Part shown: in pieces, positions 24,238 to 31,220 of the stretch
Numbering within the stretch: position 1 is the first letter of the stretch
How the letters are laid out: every line of letters starts with the position of its first letter
DNA from: Sulfuricurvum sp.
GTDB taxonomy: Bacteria; Campylobacterota; Campylobacteria; Campylobacterales; Sulfurimonadaceae
Assembly: GCA_014764105.1 (NCBI GenBank)
Contig: JACXUF010000002.1
Coordinates: forward strand, 1-38,579
DNA: 38,579 nucleotides
Direction: 5' to 3'
Made by a program: the position numbers and the translations under genes
The notes under the pieces: model-generated
Told to the model about the DNA's origin: nothing
What the model saw: the letters and a program-made list of their open reading frames with translations, nothing else
The model's database searches: none

Positions 24238-24711
24238 TTGGCTACAGAACAAAACAAAAACAGCGATGATTTACAGATGGTGGTCAATTCTAACATATCT
24301 CTCAATACGCATGAGAGAATTAATACCGTTTACAGTGGTGAGGTGGTAAAGCTCGAATCGGGATATGCTAAGGTCTCTTTGGATACCATCGAAACGATGC
24401 GCGCTGATGAATTAGGGTTGGTACACGGCGGATTTATTTTTAGTGCAGCCGATTTTGCGGCGATGGCGGCGGTCAATGAGCCGAATGTGGTTTTAGCCTC
24501 ATGTAACTGTCTCTTTTTGGCTCCTGTGAGAGTGGGAGACAATGTCACGTTTGAAGCGACCGAACACCAAAAAGAGGGGCGGAAACGTAACGTCACTGTT
24601 CGTGGATTTGTTCATGATATTAAAGTATTCGAGGGGGAGTTTAAAACCGTCGTGACCGAACGGCATGTTCTCCGCCTTGATCTTATGAAAAACGTAGAGA
24701 AAGAGTCGTAA
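24238..24711 (+). CDS. Hotdog-fold protein, Cj0977-like
   Basis: A 157-residue single hotdog domain: GLVHGGFIFSAADFAAMAAVN (about residues 60-80) is the conserved central helix, followed by ASCNCLFLAPVRVGDNVTFE. In C. jejuni the homologue next to cmoB is Cj0977, a dimeric hotdog protein that binds acyl-CoA-like ligands, is controlled by sigma-28 and is needed for invasion, not motility. Whether it is a thioesterase is not clear, because the usual catalytic Asp/Glu is not obvious. TTG 24238 is the start, with AAAGGA six bases upstream. It is convergent with the MBL gene. Confidence 0.85.
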   Translation: MATEQNKNSDDLQMVVNSNISLNTHERINTVYSGEVVKLESGYAKVSLDTIETMRADELGLVHGGFIFSAADFAAMAAVNEPNVVLASCNCLFLAPVRVGDNVTFEATEHQKEGRKRNVTVRGFVHDIKVFEGEFKTVVTERHVLRLDLMKNVEKES

Positions 24712-24724
24712 ATCAGACGACTCT
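24702..24724. terminator. Inverted repeat spanning two convergent stop codons
   Basis: AGAGTCGT (24702-24709) and ACGACTCT (24717-24724) form a perfect 8-bp stem with a 7-base loop. The hotdog-gene stop (24709-24711) begins at the last base of the left arm and runs into the loop, and the MBL-gene stop (24713-24715) is in the loop. Same arrangement as at 15464-15485. Confidence 0.5.
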
Positions 24725-25306
24725 GAGCCAGTAGTCGACGTTTTGAAGCTCTTTTCCTACGCTGGTGGGATTACCGTGTCCTGGATAGAGTGTTTTATCC
24801 TCTCTCCATGTCGAAAATTTCTTTAAACTTTGACGCATTGCTTCGGAATCGGAGTAGGGAAAATCCCATCTACCGATCGATCCTTCAAATAAAAAATCCC
24901 CGCTAAAGATTGCATCGCCGATTTCAATCATCGAACACCCAGGGCAATGTCCCGGAAAATGGTGAAATTTTATTTTAATACCGCCGATTTCAAACGTTTG
25001 ATCCCCCTCAACCTCAATATCGGGTGTAGAGGGGGGGAGTCCTGGCATCCATCCACTGCTTTGAAGCAGCATCACATCCCCTTTAGGGGAATACAGAGGG
25101 ATATTTAGCCTCTTTTGGAGTTCGCTGTTGCTCCAAACGTGGTCGAAATGACCGTGAGTATTGAGGATTGCGATCGGATTTTGAACATTTGCCATGACCC
25201 ATTCGGTTGCCCCCATCCCTGGATCGATAATGATCTCTTTGTTATCAATTTTGACAATATAGCAGTTGGTTTGATACTCCCCCATCGGGCGCTTTAGAAT
25301 TTGCAT
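24713..25306 (-). CDS. MBL-fold hydrolase, glyoxalase-II-like
   Basis: A 197-residue metallo-beta-lactamase-fold protein with a full dinuclear metal set: His51, His53, Asp55, His56 (THGHFDH), His120 (FPGHCPG), Asp137 (SGDFLF) and His177 (LYPGHG). Family members hydrolyse thioesters such as S-lactoylglutathione; the true substrate here is unknown. No clear SD. The 42-base gap to the divergent DUF455 gene holds shared -10 elements. Confidence 0.92.
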   Translation of the reverse strand: MQILKRPMGEYQTNCYIVKIDNKEIIIDPGMGATEWVMANVQNPIAILNTHGHFDHVWSNSELQKRLNIPLYSPKGDVMLLQSSGWMPGLPPSTPDIEVEGDQTFEIGGIKIKFHHFPGHCPGCSMIEIGDAIFSGDFLFEGSIGRWDFPYSDSEAMRQSLKKFSTWREDKTLYPGHGNPTSVGKELQNVDYWLRVV

Positions 25307-25336
25307 ATAGTTGCTCTTTTTTTAGTTCAATTTTAG

Positions 25337-25344
25337 CATAATAC
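25337..25344. promoter_or_regulatory. Shared -10 elements between divergent MBL and DUF455 genes
   Basis: CATAAT on the plus strand (25337-25342) ends 6 bases before the DUF455 ATG, which has no SD, so that mRNA may be leaderless. On the minus strand the overlapping TATTAT (25339-25344) would serve the MBL gene. One AT-rich box thus could work in both directions. Inference from position and motif. Confidence 0.35.
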
Positions 25345-25348
25345 TTCC

Positions 25349-26161
25349 ATGGAACTCTATCAAACCCTCGAAACCATTTTGACTACACCGACTCCGGATC
25401 AGAAAATTACCCTTTTTAAACAGTTTTACCCCCTCTATTTGGATGGGAAAATAGAACGCGACCCCTCCTATCCGAGAGTTGTTTTCGATCACCCCTCCTA
25501 CAAAGATTTTTGTGTTTTAAGTGATCCCAAAGAGGTACCTAGACGTACCAAACTCAATACCCAAAGAGGACAGACGCTGCTGCTTCATGCGATAGCTCAT
25601 ATTGAATACAGTGCCATTGATTTGGCTTTGGATGCAGTCTACCGTTTTCGCGGATTGGGAGAAGGATTCGAACGTGATTGGCTAGAGGTTGCTGATGATG
25701 AAGTGCGCCATTTTGAGATGATTGTTTCGTTACTTCGAGAGCTGGGGAGTTTTTACGGTGAATATCCAGTACATGATGCATTGTTTGAATCCTCAATGCG
25801 TACATTGGATTTAATCGAGCGGATGGCAGTTGTCCCGCGATATTTGGAAGCGAACGGGTTGGATGCGACCCCGTTGATATTGAAAAAGCTCTATCCCTAC
25901 CGAAGTGATCCAATGATAGCCAAAATTATGGCAGCTTTAAGGGTGATTTTAGACGAAGAGATCGATCACGTACGCAAAGGGGATGTGTGGTTCGAGTATG
26001 CGTGCGAGAGAGAAAATAAGCTCAAATCGTGTTATTTTGAGATCATAGAGAAACACTATCCTCAGAGCTTTCCCCGAAAAGTCGATGTCAATTTCACCGC
26101 ACGCAAAGAGGCGGGATTTAGTGCAGAAGAGCTCTCGAAAATTTCGTTAACTTTGTGTTGA
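25349..26161 (+). CDS. DUF455 ferritin-like protein
   Basis: A 270-residue protein of the DUF455 family, with a ferritin-like four-helix core. Likely di-iron ligands appear as HAIAHIEYSAIDLALD (about residues 80-95), DDEVRHFEM, RYLEANGLD and DEEIDHVRKG. The family is widespread but without assigned function; related folds include the tRNA hydroxylase MiaE. No SD; possible leaderless start. Confidence 0.88.
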   Translation: MELYQTLETILTTPTPDQKITLFKQFYPLYLDGKIERDPSYPRVVFDHPSYKDFCVLSDPKEVPRRTKLNTQRGQTLLLHAIAHIEYSAIDLALDAVYRFRGLGEGFERDWLEVADDEVRHFEMIVSLLRELGSFYGEYPVHDALFESSMRTLDLIERMAVVPRYLEANGLDATPLILKKLYPYRSDPMIAKIMAALRVILDEEIDHVRKGDVWFEYACERENKLKSCYFEIIEKHYPQSFPRKVDVNFTARKEAGFSAEELSKISLTLC

Positions 26162-26182
26162 TACTTTGTACAAAAAATTAGT

Positions 26183-26188
26183 TATAAT
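26183..26188 (+). promoter_or_regulatory. -10 element for nadE-degT-lpxK-argB
   Basis: A perfect TATAAT, 32 bases before the nadE GTG, in an AT-rich stretch downstream of the DUF455 gene. It is the only strong promoter seen before the four-gene run. Confidence 0.55.
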
Positions 26189-26220
26189 ACAAAATGTTAA
26201 TACACGAATAAGGTTAAAGT

Positions 26221-27021
26221 GTGGGTCAATACGAGCTTATCACTCGATATTTAAGTGAATTTCTAAGCGAAGAAGTTCGCAAAACGGGGTTTAGAAAAGT
26301 CGTTGTCGGACTCAGCGGAGGGATTGATTCTGCTGTTGTGGCGGTACTAGCACATCGTGTGTTCGGAAATGATCTTTTGTGCGTGAAAATGCCCTCTCAC
26401 TACTCTTCACAGAGTTCGCTGGATGATGCGGACGAATTGTGTGAGAGGTTTAATTTGCGTTCAGAAGTGCATAGCATCGAGCCGATGCTCAAAGGGTATG
26501 AGACTTCGGATATGTCGCCGTTGCGAATTGGAAATCTCTCTGCCCGTTTACGTATGGTAACACTGTTTGATATATCGGCGCGAGAAGGGGCGTTGGTTTT
26601 AGGGACGAGCAACAAAAGCGAACTGATGCTTGGATATGGAACCTTGTATGGCGATCTAGCCAGTGCACTCAATCCGATCGGTGATCTGTACAAAACTGAA
26701 ATCTTTGAAATTGCCCGTTATCTAGGGATTCCATCTTCAATTATCGACAAACAGCCATCGGCCGATTTGTGGGCAGGGCAGAGTGATGAGAACGAAATCG
26801 GTTATCCATATAGTGAACTGGACCGTGTGTTAAAACGTTACGTCGAAGAGCGTCATACCCGCGAAGAGATGATCAACAGTGGAGAAAACTCCGAATTGGT
26901 TGATATGATAATCAGTAGAATCTATAAGAATCAGTTTAAACGGCGTATGCCATTGATAGCAAAATTGACCTCACGGACGGTTAATCACGATTTTAATTAT
27001 CCTAGAGATATCACCTTATAA
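26221..27021 (+). CDS. nadE: NH3-dependent NAD+ synthetase
   Basis: A 266-residue N-type ATP pyrophosphatase with the SGGIDS P-loop at residues 32-37 and GTSNKSE. It amidates nicotinic acid adenine dinucleotide to NAD+. The glutaminase domain of longer NadE forms is absent, so free ammonia is the donor. The start is GTG with AAGG seven bases upstream. It is first of a four-gene run with the DegT-family gene 10 bases on. C. jejuni has nadE next to lpxK (Cj0810-Cj0811). Confidence 0.96.
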   Translation: MGQYELITRYLSEFLSEEVRKTGFRKVVVGLSGGIDSAVVAVLAHRVFGNDLLCVKMPSHYSSQSSLDDADELCERFNLRSEVHSIEPMLKGYETSDMSPLRIGNLSARLRMVTLFDISAREGALVLGTSNKSELMLGYGTLYGDLASALNPIGDLYKTEIFEIARYLGIPSSIIDKQPSADLWAGQSDENEIGYPYSELDRVLKRYVEERHTREEMINSGENSELVDMIISRIYKNQFKRRMPLIAKLTSRTVNHDFNYPRDITL

Positions 27022-27031
27022 AGGAAAAACC

Positions 27032-28150
27032 ATGAGTATCCCATTTTACCGTATTGAAGTCGGCGGAGATGAGCGTGAGAAAATTGATGAAGTTTTGGAC
27101 GGGGAGGCTCCGAATATCATCGAAGATTTGGAAGCGGCATTCGAAGAGTACATTGGTGCATCGTATGCATTGGCAACCTCTCACGGCACGGCAGCACTCC
27201 ATTTGGCGATGTTGGCAATCGACCTCAAGCGCGGAGACAAAGTAATCTGTTCCATTAACGCCTATCCAAACGTTCCAGAAGTGGTGCGTCATTTTGATGC
27301 AGAGCCGATTTTTATCGACATCGATCCAGATACTTTTACGATTGATTTGGATAAGCTCGAAGCCTATCTGAGCGAAAACAAAAGTAAAAAACTCAAAGCA
27401 GTGATCGTTTCACACGTTGCGGGGCAAAGTGTCGATTTAGACCGTTTGTACGAGATTGCCAAAGAGTATGATGTTAAGGTTGTCGAAGATGCTTCCGATG
27501 CCTTAGGTGCAACCTACAAAGGGAAAAAAATCGGCTCTACGGGTGCGGATATTACCTGTTTTGATTTTAGTCCCCATTTGCGTCGTAACGTCTGTAATGG
27601 TGGTATGTTGGTATGCGATGACGAAGAGATCATGGAGCGGGCCCGTTCGCTTCGTCACCATGCGATGGTGATTGAGGATGAAGGTCTCGGATACATTTAC
27701 GACATCACTGATATCGGTAGCCAATACATGATGAGTCCACTCGATGCGGCAACGATTTTGGTACAGTTAGAGAAGCAAGACGAAAATATCGAACGCCAGC
27801 GTGAGATTGCCGAGATCTACAATGAGCGTCTTGCTGATGCGCCACATATCAAACTTCCGTATGCGAGTGATGAACACCCATATTCGCTCTATATTATCAA
27901 AGTGGATAAAAACCGTGATTCATTCGCACGCGAGTTGGCTGCACGGGGGATTGAGTGCGGATTACATTATATCCCACTCCATTTGTTGAGTTATTACAAG
28001 TCAAAATATTCTCTTCGCGTCAACGATTTTCCGGTAGCGTTGCGCAGTTATCAACAAATTCTCTCAATCCCGAATTATGTAGCGCTTAGTGATGAGGAGA
28101 TCGAAGAAATTTGTGACGCAATTTTGGATGTAGCTTCTACCCGCGTTTGA
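27032..28150 (+). CDS. DegT/DnrJ/EryC1-family protein lacking the PLP lysine
   Basis: A 372-residue protein with the complete outline of sugar-aminotransferase (AHBA synthase) enzymes: SHGTAALHLAML, a VEDASDALGA segment and C-terminal HYIPLH. In the loop that holds the PLP Schiff-base Lys (family pattern FSFxPxK), this protein reads FDFSPHLRRNVCNGG with Leu183 in the Lys slot, His182 before and Arg184-185 after; there is no Lys in the loop. Members such as ColD use His at the lysine slot; here the His is one residue earlier. So it may be a ColD-like PLP/PMP enzyme or a non-catalytic relative. It begins 10 bases after nadE and its stop overlaps the lpxK TTG. Confidence 0.85.
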   Translation: MSIPFYRIEVGGDEREKIDEVLDGEAPNIIEDLEAAFEEYIGASYALATSHGTAALHLAMLAIDLKRGDKVICSINAYPNVPEVVRHFDAEPIFIDIDPDTFTIDLDKLEAYLSENKSKKLKAVIVSHVAGQSVDLDRLYEIAKEYDVKVVEDASDALGATYKGKKIGSTGADITCFDFSPHLRRNVCNGGMLVCDDEEIMERARSLRHHAMVIEDEGLGYIYDITDIGSQYMMSPLDAATILVQLEKQDENIERQREIAEIYNERLADAPHIKLPYASDEHPYSLYIIKVDKNRDSFARELAARGIECGLHYIPLHLLSYYKSKYSLRVNDFPVALRSYQQILSIPNYVALSDEEIEEICDAILDVASTRV

Positions 28151-29058
28151 AACGTTTTTTGGTGCAGTGGGGTGAACAGTATTTGTATCACCCTACGCTC
28201 GTGCAAAAAATTCTCTCTGTAGCCCTTTTACCAATCAGCTTTTTGTATTGTCTTGGGGGATCAATCCGTTATCGCCAAACCAAACCCAAAAATTACGGAA
28301 TCTCGGTAGTCAGCGTCGGTAATCTGATTGTTGGCGGGAGCGGTAAAACTCCTGTCGTAAGTGAATTGGCTCGTTATTTTAAAAAACCGGCGATTGTTTT
28401 GCGGGGGTATGGCAGAGAGAGTCATGGGATGGTGGTCGTCAAAGATCGAGATATTTTGTGTGATACTAAAATCAGCGGGGATGAAGCGATGGTATATGCG
28501 ACCACGCTCCCCCATGCGGTAGTCATCGTGAGCGAGATCCGTGAGCGTGCTATCGCCGAAGCGGTATCGATGGGGTGCGATGTCGTTTTGCTCGATGACG
28601 GATATGGTAAACACGGGATCAAAAAGCTCGATATTATTATCGATGTTCCGACTCCCAACCCATTTTGTCTCCCCAGTGGAGCATATCGCGAGATGCTCTG
28701 GAGAGGCAAAGAGGCGATTGTGATTCGAGAAGGGGAGCATTTTCACCGCCATATCCGGATTCATAATGAAACTGGAAAAATGGTCTTGGTAACCGCCATT
28801 GCCCGTCCGGAGAGATTGGACCCCTATTTACCCGATGTTATCGATAAGATCTATTTCGAGGACCACCACTTTTTTACCAAATGGGAACTTGAAGAGATCT
28901 TAGCCCAAAGCGGTGCCGATAGTTTGCTGGTTACTCAGAAAGACTTTGTTAAAATAGCATCCTTTAAACTTAGCCTCTCTGTAATGGAACTCTCCATCGA
29001 TTTAGATCAGACATTGATACGTACAGTAAAGGAATATGTAGATGCAGCACAAAATTGA
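28147..29058 (+). CDS. lpxK: Tetraacyldisaccharide 4'-kinase LpxK
   Basis: A 303-residue P-loop kinase with the Walker A GNLIVGGSGKTP at residues 58-69 and an N-terminal membrane helix (about 22-40). It phosphorylates the 4' position of lipid A precursor at the inner face of the cytoplasmic membrane. The TTG start overlaps the stop of the DegT-family gene; no strong SD is seen, so translation is presumably coupled. It overlaps argB by 17 bases. Confidence 0.93.
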   Translation: MKRFLVQWGEQYLYHPTLVQKILSVALLPISFLYCLGGSIRYRQTKPKNYGISVVSVGNLIVGGSGKTPVVSELARYFKKPAIVLRGYGRESHGMVVVKDRDILCDTKISGDEAMVYATTLPHAVVIVSEIRERAIAEAVSMGCDVVLLDDGYGKHGIKKLDIIIDVPTPNPFCLPSGAYREMLWRGKEAIVIREGEHFHRHIRIHNETGKMVLVTAIARPERLDPYLPDVIDKIYFEDHHFFTKWELEEILAQSGADSLLVTQKDFVKIASFKLSLSVMELSIDLDQTLIRTVKEYVDAAQN

Positions 29059-29893
29059 TACCGTAAGAACGTTGATGGACGCGATGCCGTTCATCAAAAA
29101 GTTTCGTGATGAGATCGTCGTTATCAAATATGGCGGATCGGCTCAAAACTCTGAAGAACTCAAAGCCAAATTCGCTCAAGATATCGTATTGCTCCACCTT
29201 GTCGGGGTGAAAGTAGTAATCGTCCACGGTGGCGGGAGCCGTATCTCTCAGCTTCTCTCTGATTTGAAAATTCCGACTGAGTTTATCGATGGTGAGCGGG
29301 TGAGCACCCCTGATGTGATGCGGATTGTCGAGATGGTACTTAGTGGTGAGATCAACAAAGAGATCACTTCACTCCTTAATTCCTACGGCGCCAAAGCGAT
29401 TGGTATCAGCGGAAAAGATGCCCATTTTCTCCGCGCCAAACCCAAAGACGAAGTGAAGTTCGGTCTTACTGGTCGGGTAGAGAGTGTTAATGCGGATGTG
29501 ATTCATAACCTCTTGCGCGAAGGGTTCATCCCTGTCATTGCTCCGATCGGTTCTGATCCGATCGTGGGTCATCCAGGATACAACATCAACGCCGATTTAG
29601 CCGCATCGGCGGTCGCGGCGGCGATCGGCGCATGCAAAGTGATCTTTATGACCGATACCCCGGGTGTATTGAGTAAAGAAAAAGAGCTGTTTTCGTCTCT
29701 CAGTGAAGCGCAGATCAAAGCACTCAAAGCGGACGGGACGATTAGTGGTGGGATGGTACCGAAAGTCGATTCGTGTCTCGAAGCGGTCGATGCGGGAGTG
29801 CCGAAAGCACATATTATCGATGGGCGAATTGAACATGCGATTTTGCTCGAAATGTTTACCTCTGATGGGGTAGGGACGCAGATTACGCTGTAG
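29042..29893 (+). CDS. argB: Acetylglutamate kinase
   Basis: A 283-residue amino-acid kinase. It catalyses the second step of arginine synthesis, phosphorylation of N-acetylglutamate. Visible are the Gly-rich VVIKYGGSAQ, IVHGGGSRIS (binding of substrates) and FMTDTPGVL. The N-terminal helix before residue 25 is of the kind seen in hexameric, arginine-inhibited ArgB forms. It starts 17 bases inside the lpxK gene. The argD gene is at 9545 in another run. Confidence 0.96.
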   Translation: MQHKIDTVRTLMDAMPFIKKFRDEIVVIKYGGSAQNSEELKAKFAQDIVLLHLVGVKVVIVHGGGSRISQLLSDLKIPTEFIDGERVSTPDVMRIVEMVLSGEINKEITSLLNSYGAKAIGISGKDAHFLRAKPKDEVKFGLTGRVESVNADVIHNLLREGFIPVIAPIGSDPIVGHPGYNINADLAASAVAAAIGACKVIFMTDTPGVLSKEKELFSSLSEAQIKALKADGTISGGMVPKVDSCLEAVDAGVPKAHIIDGRIEHAILLEMFTSDGVGTQITL

Positions 29894-29903
29894 CCCTTAG
29901 CGA

Positions 29904-29935
29904 TACTGCTTTGCAATCCCAATAAAGGTGCAGTA
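29904..29935. repeat. Inverted repeat between argB and the LplT-type gene
   Basis: TACTGC (29904-29909) and GCAGTA (29930-29935) are a perfect 6-bp pair with a 20-base spacer, in the convergent gap. Possible terminator or chance; no T-run. Confidence 0.3.
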
Positions 29936-29948
29936 GAGCTTTGCCCCT

Positions 29949-31220
29949 TTAGATCTTCCACAAGGTTAAAAATAACCCCTTATAGATAATATACCCCACA
30001 AAGGCTGTCCCTAGCGCGACCATTCCAAACAGCCATGCAATATTATATCCTCCCAAGAGGATCGCCATCGTCGCCACGGCTCCTAGAACCATAAAAAGGG
30101 CATTTAAGATATTGTTGGCGGCGATGATACGTGAACGTGCCTTAGGTACACTACGTTTCTGAATCAAAGCATACAGCGGGACACTGTACAACCCGCCGAA
30201 GATCCCAAGTAGTGTCACATCAGCTACGATCCGCCAAAAATAAAGATTGTGCAACAATGCCCCATCAGATTCAAACGTTCCTATTCCCCATGCAAAATCA
30301 ACCCCTGCAACTGCCATTCCGATCCCTCCGGTAACGACGATACTGTAGCGGACATGGTGATGGCTGAGCCGATCACACAATGCCGATCCGACACCGATCC
30401 CCAACGTAAAGAGGGTGAGGAACAGCGTCACTGTCTCCTCACTCCCCATCAAAATATCTTTTACCAATATGGGGAACTGCGAGAGGAGCAACGCCCCGTA
30501 GAGCCAAAACCACGATATCGCCAAAATCGCCAAAAAAACGAGGCGATCTCGATACGCTAGAGCCATTGCATCCATGGTATGTTTCCAAAACCCTATTTGA
30601 AACGGCTCTTCCCGATACGGTGGTGGTGCGGAGGGGATAGATCGGCTAAAGAGGTAGCCAATCACGGCGACCATCAATGCAACAGATGAAGCTATCACTT
30701 CGCCGTTGGGGATTGCAGCGAGGGCACCACCCGCAATCGTCCCGAGTAAAATCGCCCCAAATGTTCCCGACTCGATGAGGGCATTCGCCCCGATCAGCTC
30801 ACCTTGTTGCATATGTTGTGGAATAATAGAGTATTTGATCGGACCAAAAAGGGTAGAGTGCATTCCCATCCCAAACACAACGAGTAAAAGTGTCGTAAAT
30901 GAGTGGGTGGCAAATCCCACCACTGCGACGATCATCATGATGATTTCCCACACTTTTACGATCTGTGCAAGGCGTGCTTTATCGAGCCGATCGGCAATCT
31001 CCCCCGATAATCCTGAGAAAAGAAAAAATGGGGCGATAAAAATCGCTCCGATCAGTGGAGCGAGAAGGGGAGAGGATATTGATGTCCATTGGGCCGCTTG
31101 AAACGTGAAGAGCACCGCGAGTGTATTTTTATAGAGATTATCGTTGAACGCCCCTAAAAACTGCGTCCCGAACAATGGGGCAAAACGTTTGGAACGAAAG
31201 AGATAAAACGGTGTACTCAT
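29949..31220 (-). CDS. lplT: MFS transporter, LplT-type lysophospholipid transporter
   Basis: A 423-residue major-facilitator protein with about 12 helices. The opening YLFRSKRFAPLFGTQFLGAFNDN is the LplT signature (FGAFNDN motif). LplT moves lysophospholipids from the outer to inner face of the cytoplasmic membrane for re-acylation by Aas, whose gene immediately precedes it with a 4-base overlap (ATGA). The symbol rests on this pairing. Confidence 0.88.
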   Translation of the reverse strand: MSTPFYLFRSKRFAPLFGTQFLGAFNDNLYKNTLAVLFTFQAAQWTSISSPLLAPLIGAIFIAPFFLFSGLSGEIADRLDKARLAQIVKVWEIIMMIVAVVGFATHSFTTLLLVVFGMGMHSTLFGPIKYSIIPQHMQQGELIGANALIESGTFGAILLGTIAGGALAAIPNGEVIASSVALMVAVIGYLFSRSIPSAPPPYREEPFQIGFWKHTMDAMALAYRDRLVFLAILAISWFWLYGALLLSQFPILVKDILMGSEETVTLFLTLFTLGIGVGSALCDRLSHHHVRYSIVVTGGIGMAVAGVDFAWGIGTFESDGALLHNLYFWRIVADVTLLGIFGGLYSVPLYALIQKRSVPKARSRIIAANNILNALFMVLGAVATMAILLGGYNIAWLFGMVALGTAFVGYIIYKGLFLTLWKI

